64,000 bases of DNA from an uncultured Clostridia bacterium (GTDB lineage Bacteria; Bacillota; Clostridia; TANB77; CAG-508): NCBI GenBank assembly GCA_934133005.1, contig CAKPAI010000004.1, forward strand, positions 1 through 64,000. The letters are read 5' to 3'. The translations under genes were made by a program, and so were the position numbers. Of the stretch, positions 57,167-64,000 are shown in pieces. How positions within the stretch are numbered: the first letter of the stretch is position 1; each line of letters starts with the position of its first letter. The notes beneath the pieces were generated by a model that was given only the letters and a program-made list of their open reading frames with translations, searched no databases and was not told the origin of the DNA.

Positions 57167-59272
57167 TTGAGAATAGATAAAATTAAAATAAATGAATATG
57201 GTGTAATAAAGAATAAAGAAATTGAACTAAAAGATGGAATAAATATAATACATGGTAAAAATGAAAGTGGAAAGTCTACTCTTTTAAGTTACATAAATAA
57301 TATCTTATATGGAATAAGCAAAAATAAAGATGGCAAAGATATATCAGATTATGAAAAATATAAACCTTGGAATAGTAATGAATTTTCGGGAAAAATTAGT
57401 TATTATTTAGATAATGGTGAAAAATATGAAATATTCAGAGATTTTTGTAAGAAAAATCCTCAAATATATAACGAAAATTTTGAAGATATATCAAATAAAT
57501 TTAGTATAGATAAAAAGGATGGAAATCAATTTTTTATTGAACAAACTGGAATTAGCAAGCAAATGTATTTATCAACAGTTGTATCAATGCAACAAGAAGT
57601 TAGGTTAGAAGAAAAAGACCAAAATGCATTGATACAGAAGATCGCAAATATTGCTGGTACTGGAGAAGATAATGTTTCATATAAAAAATCTATGGAAAAA
57701 TTGCAAAATAAATTAAGGGATGAAATTGGCACTAGTAATACAAAGCAAAAACCAATAAATATTATCCAAAGTGAATTGGGAAAAATAAATGAAGAAATAA
57801 GTAAAATTCTACCATATAAAGATAGAAAGTATGAAATAGAAAATGAAAAAGATAAAATACAAAACGAAATAAAAGAAATAGAAAAACAAAGAGAAATAGC
57901 TGAAGAAATACAAAAAAGTCTGACAAAACAAAATGAAATAAAACAAAGACTAGAAATAAACAAAAAAGAAATAGAAGAAAATAATATAAAAATTAAAAAT
58001 TTGGATAATGAAAATGATGGATATCAAATAAAAATAGAAGCAATGGCAAAAGAAATAGAACAATTAGAAAGAAATAAAGAAACATTAAATAATCAATATA
58101 TTGATATAAAAAATAAAGCCAATAATATAGAAGTGGAAGCTAATTTAATTGATGAAAAAAAACCAAATTTAATAATATTTTCTATATTAAGTATTATTTT
58201 TATAATGCTAATAGTAGTAGGATTTATATTGAATAAAAATAATATACTTATGATTATCGGATTTGCAGGAACTTTAATAAGTATTGTAAGTTATCTATTT
58301 ACAAAAAGTAAAAATAAAAGAATGTATTTAAAAAATATAGAAGAAACAAAATTGAAAAATGAAAAAGAAAAATCTCTACTATTAGAACAAGCAAATAATA
58401 TAGAACGAGAAATAGATAAAATAACAAAAGAGATAATTGACAAAAATGAAATGAAAAATAATGAAACATATCAAGCCTCAATGTCTAAAGGGCAAATAAT
58501 GCTATTAGAAAGCAAAAATAATAGCATGAGTAAAGAAAATAAAGATATCCTGTCAGAGATTGAATATAAAAATGAAAATGTAATTAGTGAAATTAGAAAG
58601 AAATATAATATTGAAGAAATAGAGCTACAAGAAATAATAAATTCGGAAGATATATCTGAGAAGTTAAGGAAAATTGATAACAGATTAAATGAAAGTAAGG
58701 TAAAATTAAGTTCAATAACTTTAGAAGAGAATACTATAATTCCACAGGTAGAAAAGTTAGTAGAATTAGAGGAGAGAAATACCGTATATAAAAATGAATT
58801 TACAGAACTAATAAAAAAGGCTAATATAATAAGATTAGCAATGGAGAATTTAGAAGAAGCATATGTAGAAATGAAAAAAAATATAACTCCTAAATTTACA
58901 GAAAATTTATCTGAAACTATTAAGAAAATATCAAGTAATAAATATTCTAAAGTAATAGTGAATGATGAAAAGGGAATAGTTGTTGAAACAGATAGAGGTG
59001 AATATATAGATGCAGGAAAGCTAAGTTGTGGAACGATAGATCAATTATATTTGGCTTTAAGATTATCTATGATAGATGAACTTGCAACTGAAAAAATGCC
59101 AATTATGCTAGATGAAACTTTTGCATATTTTGATGATACAAGAATGGAAAAAGTATTAGAATACTTAGTAAATAATCTAAATAAACATCAGGCAATTATT
59201 TTTACATGTTCTAATAGAGAAATAGAAATATTGAATAAACTAAACATAAAGTATAATAATGTTGAACTATAA
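57167..59272 (+). CDS. AAA ATPase, SbcC/YhaN-like, with membrane segments
   Basis: A 701-aa SMC/Rad50-like ATPase starting at TTG 57167 behind AGAGGG. Walker A GKNESGKST lies at 30-38, then a coiled coil (about 190-325), two adjacent membrane spans (about 331-352 and 357-374), a second coiled coil, and C-terminal signature GKLSCGTIDQLYLALR and Walker B PIMLDETFAYFDD. The central membrane hairpin in place of a zinc hook is characteristic of YhaN. It would tether the nuclease complex with its YhaO partner to the membrane. Confidence 0.92.
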   Translation: MRIDKIKINEYGVIKNKEIELKDGINIIHGKNESGKSTLLSYINNILYGISKNKDGKDISDYEKYKPWNSNEFSGKISYYLDNGEKYEIFRDFCKKNPQIYNENFEDISNKFSIDKKDGNQFFIEQTGISKQMYLSTVVSMQQEVRLEEKDQNALIQKIANIAGTGEDNVSYKKSMEKLQNKLRDEIGTSNTKQKPINIIQSELGKINEEISKILPYKDRKYEIENEKDKIQNEIKEIEKQREIAEEIQKSLTKQNEIKQRLEINKKEIEENNIKIKNLDNENDGYQIKIEAMAKEIEQLERNKETLNNQYIDIKNKANNIEVEANLIDEKKPNLIIFSILSIIFIMLIVVGFILNKNNILMIIGFAGTLISIVSYLFTKSKNKRMYLKNIEETKLKNEKEKSLLLEQANNIEREIDKITKEIIDKNEMKNNETYQASMSKGQIMLLESKNNSMSKENKDILSEIEYKNENVISEIRKKYNIEEIELQEIINSEDISEKLRKIDNRLNESKVKLSSITLEENTIIPQVEKLVELEERNTVYKNEFTELIKKANIIRLAMENLEEAYVEMKKNITPKFTENLSETIKKISSNKYSKVIVNDEKGIVVETDRGEYIDAGKLSCGTIDQLYLALRLSMIDELATEKMPIMLDETFAYFDDTRMEKVLEYLVNNLNKHQAIIFTCSNREIEILNKLNIKYNNVEL

Positions 59273-59355
59273 AGTAGCTAAAAGCCTTGAAATGTTTGGA
59301 AAATTAGTATATAATAAACAATAGTTAAATTTATAAATAAAGAGGAGAAAACTGT

Positions 59356-60417
59356 ATGTTTCAAAAATTAGAGGCAGTAGAAAAGAGATATGAAGAGCTA
59401 AATGCTAAAATTGCTGACCCAGCAATAATAGCAAATCCATCTGAATGGACTACATATATGAAAGAACATGCGGAAATAGAAGAAGTTGTTCTTAAATATA
59501 AAGAGTATAAAAAAACAAAACAAGCATTAGAAGAAGCAGAAGAAATGCTAAATGACCCAGAGATGAAAGACTTAGCAGAAGAAGAAATATATGAAAATAA
59601 AGAAAAAATACCAAAATTAGAAGAAGAACTAAAAATATTGCTAATTCCAAAAGACCCAGATGATGACAAAAATATAATCTGTGAAATTAGAGGCGGAGCT
59701 GGTGGTGAGGAAGCTGCTTTATTTGCAGGAACATTATTTAGAATGTATTCAATGTATGCAGAGAGAAAGCATTGGAAAATAGAAGTTTTAAATGAGAATG
59801 AAACTGGACTTGGAGGATATAAAGAAATATCATTTATGGTTACAGGAAAAGGAGCTTATAGTAGGCTTAAATTTGAAAGTGGTGTACATAGAGTTCAAAG
59901 AGTTCCTGAAACAGAAGCAAGTGGAAGAATACATACATCAACAGCAACTGTTGCTGTTCTTCCAGTTGTTGAAGATGTTCAAATTGACATAAACCCATCA
60001 GATATAAAATTAGAAGTTTTCAGAGCTTCTGGTGCTGGAGGACAACATGTAAACAAAACATCATCTGCCGTAAGACTAATACATGTTCCAACAGGGATTG
60101 TAGCAGAATGTCAAACTGAGCGTTCTCAAACTCAAAATAGAGAATATGCAATGAAGCTATTAAAATCAAGATTATATGAAATTGAAAAACAAAAACGTGA
60201 CTCTGAACTTGCAAGTGAACGTAAGAGCCAAGTTGGTAGTGGAGATAGAAGCGAGAAAATACGTACATATAATTATCCACAAGGAAGAATAACTGATCAT
60301 AGAATTGGATTTAGTATATATCAAATGGAAGATTTCTTAAATGGAAACCTAGATGAAATGATAGATAACTTAATTGCTGCAGATAGAGCAGAACGTTTAA
60401 AAGGTTCAGACGAGTAA
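59356..60417 (+). CDS. prfA: Peptide chain release factor 1
   Basis: RF1 recognises UAA and UAG stop codons and releases the peptide. The 353-aa protein has the GGQ catalytic motif in [10 protein letters not shown] (about 226-235), the [14 protein letters not shown] segment that includes the codon-recognition PxT position (about 182-195) and the [16 protein letters not shown] core. Ribosome site AGAGGAG. It is single-gene here, without the usual prmC neighbour. Confidence 0.96.
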   Translation: MFQKLEAVEKRYEELNAKIADPAIIANPSEWTTYMKEHAEIEEVVLKYKEYKKTKQALEEAEEMLNDPEMKDLAEEEIYENKEKIPKLEEELKILLIPKDPDDDKNIICEIRGGAGGEEAALFAGTLFRMYSMYAERKHWKIEVLNENETGLGGYKEISFMVTGKGAYSRLKFESGVHRVQRVPETEASGRIHTSTATVAVLPVVEDVQIDINPSDIKLEVFRASGAGGQHVNKTSSAVRLIHVPTGIVAECQTERSQTQNREYAMKLLKSRLYEIEKQKRDSELASERKSQVGSGDRSEKIRTYNYPQGRITDHRIGFSIYQMEDFLNGNLDEMIDNLIAADRAERLKGSDE

Positions 60418-60426
60418 TAATTTTGT

Positions 60427-60477
60427 AAGACTAATTAAAATAATAAAGCATGTGTGCTTAAATATTTTATTAGTCTT
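60427..60477 (+). terminator. prfA terminator
   Basis: A long nested hairpin: an outer AAGACTAAT/TTAGTCTT stem and an inner AAGCATGTGTGCTT stem, then T/A-rich sequence. Confidence 0.75.
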
Positions 60478-60498
60478 ATTTTATATTAGGTGGTAATA

Positions 60499-61104
60499 AT
60501 GAAATATAAAGATGGAAAAAGTAGATGTAAATGGTGTAATCCTGAAAATAGATTATATATAGCATATCATGATGAAGAGTGGGGAAGATTAAGAACGGAT
60601 GATAAATATCTGTTTGAAATGTTAATATTAGAATCTTTTCAAGCAGGACTTTCTTGGGAATGTATCTTAAATAAACGAGAAGCTTTTAGAAAAGCTTTTG
60701 ATAATTTTGATATAGATAAGATTTGTAATTATAATGAAAATAAAGTAAATGAACTTATGAATAACAAAGATATAGTAAGAAATAAATTAAAAATAAATGC
60801 TACTATAAGTAATGCTAAAATATTTAAAAAGATACAGTTAGAATATGGTTCTTTTTATAATTATATCAAAAAATTTACAGACGGAAAAATTATTTTTGAA
60901 AATAATAAAGTAACATCAGAACTATCAGATGCAATTTCAAAAGATTTAAAAAAACAGGGAATGAAGTTTGTAGGAAGTACTATAATATATTCATATTTAC
61001 AAGCTGTAGGAATAATAAATTCACATGAAAATGAGTGTTTTTTATATAAAAATAATAAAAAAGCAAAAAAGCGGCATCATTTAAATGATGCTGCTTTTTG
61101 CTGA
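60499..61104 (+). CDS. tag: DNA-3-methyladenine glycosylase I
   Basis: Tag excises 3-methyladenine from alkylated DNA. From ATG 60499 (site TTAGGTGG) there are 201 aa. The zinc ligands are visible in CKWC near 10-13, YHDEEWG (about 24-30) and SHENEC near 175-180; the pocket motif ESFQAGLSWECILNKR lies at about 48-63. The family normally ends soon after the last cysteine. Here the frame continues about 22 codons through the terminator stem, over an in-frame CGG at 61072, to a TGA inside the hairpin. A +1 shift at that CGG would stop four codons later (TAA 61082-61084). Confidence 0.93.
   Translation: MKYKDGKSRCKWCNPENRLYIAYHDEEWGRLRTDDKYLFEMLILESFQAGLSWECILNKREAFRKAFDNFDIDKICNYNENKVNELMNNKDIVRNKLKINATISNAKIFKKIQLEYGSFYNYIKKFTDGKIIFENNKVTSELSDAISKDLKKQGMKFVGSTIIYSYLQAVGIINSHENECFLYKNNKKAKKRHHLNDAAFC
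61062..61102. terminator. Palindromic terminator at the end of tag
   Basis: AGCAAAAAAGC-GGCATCATTT is almost perfectly repeated inverted with no loop, giving an A-run on the left and TTTTTGCT on the right. It lies within the tag reading frame and also serves the convergent gene at 61108. Confidence 0.8.
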
Positions 61105-61107
61105 GAA

Positions 61108-61380
61108 TTAACTTATCAGCATTATGAATGCAGGAATAGCGTTAATAATACGATTAGAATAAATAGTAGCACCTTCAAGAGGAACTTTACCATCAGAAGA
61201 TATGATGTCAAGAGACATATAGCCATTCCAACTGGAAGAGGCATTTACAGTGACTTCCATGCCACCCCATCCTTTGGCATCAACCATGACTTGAAGAGTA
61301 CTAGGGTTACTATTTAATGTTTTTGAACCAGAACCATTAATAGAACTGCGAGCCGAGGTAGTGGAAATGTCATAAATCAT
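61108..61380 (-). CDS. Hypothetical protein, 90 aa
   Basis: A 90-codon frame on the minus strand with codon-like third-position pattern (many T/C endings), unlike shadow frames. The product is rich in Ser, Asn, Gly and beta-prone residues (INGSGSKTLNSNPSTL, VDAKGWGGMEVTVNASSSW, GYMSLDIISSDGKVPLEG) and ends in a hydrophobic IINAIPAFIMLIS. There is no good ribosome site before ATG 61380, so it could be a truncated remnant of a larger surface or structural protein. It is divergent from the ECF sigma gene. I recognise no family. Confidence 0.5.
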   Translation of the reverse strand: MIYDISTTSARSSINGSGSKTLNSNPSTLQVMVDAKGWGGMEVTVNASSSWNGYMSLDIISSDGKVPLEGATIYSNRIINAIPAFIMLIS

Positions 61381-61391
61381 AAAAGTAAGTA

Positions 61392-61420
61392 TGTAACAAA
61401 AATAAAGAAAAGAAGTCTAT
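61392..61420 (+). promoter_or_regulatory. Possible ECF-type promoter of the sigma operon
   Basis: TGTAAC (61392-61397) and GTCTAT (61415-61420), separated by 17 bp, resemble the AAC-containing -35 and GTC-containing -10 of ECF sigma promoters and lie 20 bp before the sigma start. Autoregulation is usual for such genes. The match is by eye only. Confidence 0.45.
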
Positions 61421-61439
61421 ATGTATAGAAGGTGAAAAA

Positions 61440-61916
61440 ATGGAAGAAATTTATAAAGAATATGCCCAAAAAGTTTATAGCTACTTATTAAATTTAACTA
61501 ATAATAAAGACATAGCAGAAGAACTCTTACAAGAAACTTTTTATAGTGCGGTTAAAAATATTAACAAATTTAAATATGAGTCTAGTATTAAAACTTGGTT
61601 ATACGTAATTGCGAAAAATAAATGGAATGATTATTATAAAAAACATAAAAAAATGAATGAAATTTCATTGGAAGAAGATCTTAACTACCAAGGTATTGTA
61701 AGTGAAGAAGATTTCTTTAATAAAGAGGAGTTATTGGATGTATATAAAAAAATACATCAATTAGACGAAAAATCAAAAGAAATTGTTTATTTAAGGATAG
61801 GAACAAATTTTAGTTTTAAAGAAATTGCCAATATTACAGGAAACACAGAAGAAAATGCAAGAATTATTTTCTATAGAGCAAAAACTAAATTAAAGGGGGA
61901 TTTTAAAAATGAATAA
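61440..61916 (+). CDS. ECF RNA polymerase sigma factor
   Basis: A 158-aa group IV sigma factor with only regions 2 and 4. Region 2 contains YSYLLNLTNNKDIAEELLQETF (about 12-33) and the -10 contact FKYESSIKTWLYVIAKNKWNDYYKK (about 42-66); region 4 has VYLRIGTNFSFKEIANITGNTEENARIIFYRAK (about 117-149). AGAAGGTG precedes the ATG. It overlaps the downstream anti-sigma gene by 8 bp, so the pair is translationally coupled. The signal sensed is not evident. Confidence 0.95.
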   Translation: MEEIYKEYAQKVYSYLLNLTNNKDIAEELLQETFYSAVKNINKFKYESSIKTWLYVIAKNKWNDYYKKHKKMNEISLEEDLNYQGIVSEEDFFNKEELLDVYKKIHQLDEKSKEIVYLRIGTNFSFKEIANITGNTEENARIIFYRAKTKLKGDFKNE

Positions 61917-62847
61917 AAAAGAAGAATGCGAAATTGTAAGGGATTTATCACAGAAATTTATGGAAAAGTCAATAAGTGAAGAAAGCGAAAAGTTTGTAAA
62001 AAATCATTTAAAATCTTGTGGAAACTGTAAAGAATATTATTTAAATCAAGAAAAAAAATTAAATAATGACGAAGATGAAATAATGATTAATCAATTTAAA
62101 AAAATAAATAGACATATATTTATATTAAAAGCTAGTATAATATTTATATTAGTAGTGATAATAAGTATATTTATTATATTTTGCTTAAAAGTATATAAGA
62201 CAAGAAAAATACTTAATGATGTATATAAGAAAGTTGAAGAAACAGAGCAAATAAATAATTACAAGTTAGAAGTTAAGACAATAGATAGAAATTTGAAAAC
62301 GGGAGAGGTAAATGAATATAATAAGATATATTATTATAAAGATGGAAAATATAAAATAGAAGATGATGATAGTGTGAGATTTTATCAAGATAATAGTTGT
62401 GAAAAAATATTAGTATACTATAAATTAAAACAAATTGAATATTATAATCAGGATTTTATTGAAATAACAAAAGGTAAACCTATTAGAATATTTAATGAAA
62501 TTATAAATTATAGAGATATATCAAATAGTATTTATTGTGTTGGTATTTCGATTAGAGAAGAAAGATATAATGGAAGAGATTGTTATGTAATAAGAAACGG
62601 AACTAATAAAGAATATAGAGATATATGTATAGATAAGGAAAAACTTATAACAGTAAGAGTTGTTAATGAGGACAGCAAAAATTTTTATAGGGAAGTAGAG
62701 TACAATTTTGAAGAAAATACTGTAATAGATGAAGAGGTTGATAGTGAAATAATTAATTCCAGTGAATTTAACGAATATACTAAAAAGAATATAGAGAATA
62801 ATTATACAAAAGAACTAGATTTATATTATAAATTATATAATAAATAA
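61909..62847 (+). CDS. Membrane anti-sigma factor with zinc-finger domain
   Basis: A 312-aa protein with an N-terminal anti-sigma zinc-binding motif (CEIVRDLSQKFM, then HLKSCGNC at about 35-42, the H-x3-C-x2-C signature), one membrane span (about 69-93) and an extracytoplasmic domain of about 215 residues rich in Tyr, Asn, Lys and Glu. It should hold the ECF sigma factor inactive until an envelope signal is received. The outer domain resembles outer-membrane-lipoprotein-like or DUF4367-type sensors, but I cannot assign it. Confidence 0.9.
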   Translation: MNKKEECEIVRDLSQKFMEKSISEESEKFVKNHLKSCGNCKEYYLNQEKKLNNDEDEIMINQFKKINRHIFILKASIIFILVVIISIFIIFCLKVYKTRKILNDVYKKVEETEQINNYKLEVKTIDRNLKTGEVNEYNKIYYYKDGKYKIEDDDSVRFYQDNSCEKILVYYKLKQIEYYNQDFIEITKGKPIRIFNEIINYRDISNSIYCVGISIREERYNGRDCYVIRNGTNKEYRDICIDKEKLITVRVVNEDSKNFYREVEYNFEENTVIDEEVDSEIINSSEFNEYTKKNIENNYTKELDLYYKLYNK

Positions 62848-62912
62848 TAGTCTAAAAATAAACCTTTCAAAATATAAATAGTACAAAATCTTTAATTGAA
62901 ATGGAGAGAAAA

Positions 62913-63659
62913 ATGTATGATTTATTAAAAACTACTTTGATAGGTTTATTTTTTGGCACATTTGGAACAACATTAGGTGGTTTGATAGGTGTGTTTTTTA
63001 AAAGACCATCAAGTAAATTTTTAAGTTTTATTCTATCTTTTGCTGCGGGGTTAATGACTTCAATATTAAGTTTTGATTTAATTCCAGAAGCATTAAATAT
63101 ATCAAAAATACAAAACGTAATATTTGGAATTTTATTTGGTATTATTAGTATGTTTATATGCAATTATATTGTAGATAGAAAATTTGAAAAAGAAAGTAAT
63201 ATAAATAAAAATGATAAAGCAGACTTATTAAGAGCAGGGATAATAACAAGTATAGGATTAGCAATACATAATTTTCCGGAAGGTTTAGCAATTGGTTCTG
63301 GATTTGGAGCATCAATTACATTAGGATATTCGCTAGCTTTAGCTATTTGTATACATGACATACCAGAAGGAATTGCAATGGCTGTACCAATGAAAAATGG
63401 GGGAATGAAAGCAAGTAAGGTAATTTTCTACGTTATACTTTCAGGAGTAACAACAGGAATTGGAGCATTTGCTGGAAAGATAATTGGAGAAATATCAGAT
63501 AGTATTATTTCAGTATGTCTTTCTTTTGCGGCAGGAGCAATGCTATATATTGTGTCATGCGAGTTAATTCCAGAATCTAATCAAATGTATAAGGGAAAAT
63601 TTGGAACATTTGGAACTATATTAGGTTTTGTGTTGGGGCTAATTGCGGTAAGTTTGTGA
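62913..63659 (+). CDS. ZIP-family metal transporter
   Basis: A 248-aa polytopic membrane protein of the ZIP (zinc/iron permease) family. An upstream ATG (62901) overlaps the ribosome site GGAGAG, so ATG 62913 is used. The metal-binding motifs lie in transmembrane helices 4 and 5: HNFPEGLAIG (about 120-129) and HDIPEGIAMA (about 145-154). A C-terminal CELIPESNQ follows, and the N-terminus repeats a FDLIPEAL motif (about 50-57). It probably moves zinc or another divalent metal into the cytoplasm. It is a single gene. Confidence 0.94.
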   Translation: MYDLLKTTLIGLFFGTFGTTLGGLIGVFFKRPSSKFLSFILSFAAGLMTSILSFDLIPEALNISKIQNVIFGILFGIISMFICNYIVDRKFEKESNINKNDKADLLRAGIITSIGLAIHNFPEGLAIGSGFGASITLGYSLALAICIHDIPEGIAMAVPMKNGGMKASKVIFYVILSGVTTGIGAFAGKIIGEISDSIISVCLSFAAGAMLYIVSCELIPESNQMYKGKFGTFGTILGFVLGLIAVSL

Positions 63660-63731
63660 AAAATTTATAGATTGACTTTCAAAAATTAATGATATATTAT
63701 AATATAAACACAGAAAGGAATGAAGTCTAAT

Positions 63732-64000
63732 ATGGATAAAATAAAAAACATAATGTTTATATGTACAGGAAATACATGTAGAAGTGCAATGGCAGAAGGA
63801 CTAATGAAAAAAATGCTTGAAGATAGAAATATTACAGGAATAAATGTGTGTTCTGCAGGACTTCACGCATCAACAGGAGAATATTCAACAGATGAAGCAA
63901 TTAAAGTCATGAAAGAAGATTATGATGTAAATATATTAAACCATCAATCTGTTAATGTGAAAAATACAAATATTAAAGATATGGATTTAATACTATGTGC
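63732..64000 (+). CDS. Low-molecular-weight phosphatase, YwlE-like (partial)
   Basis: The window ends inside this gene; about 89 codons are visible. The P-loop CTGNTCRS (about residues 11-18) has the threonine that marks protein-arginine phosphatases (YwlE) rather than tyrosine phosphatases, and SAGLHAS and the NHQSVNV region follow. YwlE reverses McsB arginine phosphorylation in Gram-positive bacteria. A promoter-like TTGACT...TATTAT with 17-bp spacing lies at 63672-63700. The ATG at 63720 is also in frame, but touches the ribosome site. Confidence 0.85.
   Translation, partial: MDKIKNIMFICTGNTCRSAMAEGLMKKMLEDRNITGINVCSAGLHASTGEYSTDEAIKVMKEDYDVNILNHQSVNVKNTNIKDMDLILC

Overview
The window is a very AT-rich chromosomal segment around the replication origin of a low-GC Gram-positive bacterium. 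It most likely comes from an uncultured, spore-forming gut member of the Clostridia; that placement is inferred from gene families and order, not from a database match. Five families point to sporulation ability: SpmA/SpmB, SpoIIR, a GerM-domain protein, YpeB and an AbrB/SpoVT-type regulator.

Layout. From 1 to about 10.1 kb every gene lies on the minus strand: a 9-bp tandem repeat, a Nudix-like protein, two tRNA-Ser genes, DUF4446-parB-parA, rsmG-mnmG-mnmE and jag-yidC-yidD-rnpA-rpmH. oriC lies at 10.36-12.11 kb, split around dnaA. It has phased DnaA boxes upstream of dnaA, and downstream a dense box cluster, six CTA (DnaA-trio) repeats and an AT-rich unwinding element. To the right dnaN, recF, gyrB and gyrA run on the plus strand. 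A three-gene, VirB4-type secretion module with its own promoter sits between gyrB and gyrA. From 22.6 to 39.6 kb are a giant two-domain dehydratase activase, germination and sporulation genes, rRNA methyltransferases, murA, SpoIIR, UDP-sugar pyrophosphorylase, phosphoglucomutase, tRNA-Arg, tadA and dtd. A small island at 39.7-41.6 kb carries three monocistronic cassettes of foreign composition. From 41.7 kb on come tRNA-Ser(CGA), SRP RNA-dnaX-ybaB-recR, a solitary M41 peptidase, a glycolipid glycosyltransferase, ypeB, murF-ddl-yqeK, a DnaJ-like gene, a VirD4-type coupling ATPase operon, a YhaO/YhaN-like nuclease pair, prfA, tag, an ECF sigma/anti-sigma pair, a ZIP transporter and the start of a YwlE-like phosphatase.

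Most notable observation. Two conserved genes, murA and the DnaJ-like gene, are each split by one extra C immediately before a conserved GGA glycine codon. In both cases the zero-frame codon at the break is CGG. Reading by eye, I find essentially no in-frame CGG elsewhere in the native genes, whereas the three island genes and the M41 peptidase use it. This fits a codon that is unassigned or starved in this lineage and passed by +1 frameshifting, although sequencing error or decay must be excluded.

Other points of interest are the VirB4/VirD4 parts embedded in housekeeping loci with no relaxase or integrase nearby, a possible AUA start codon for VirB4, a possible dnaX -1 frameshift site, the promoter-hairpin-gene-terminator cassettes, and several small genes of 55-57 codons that length cut-offs would miss.
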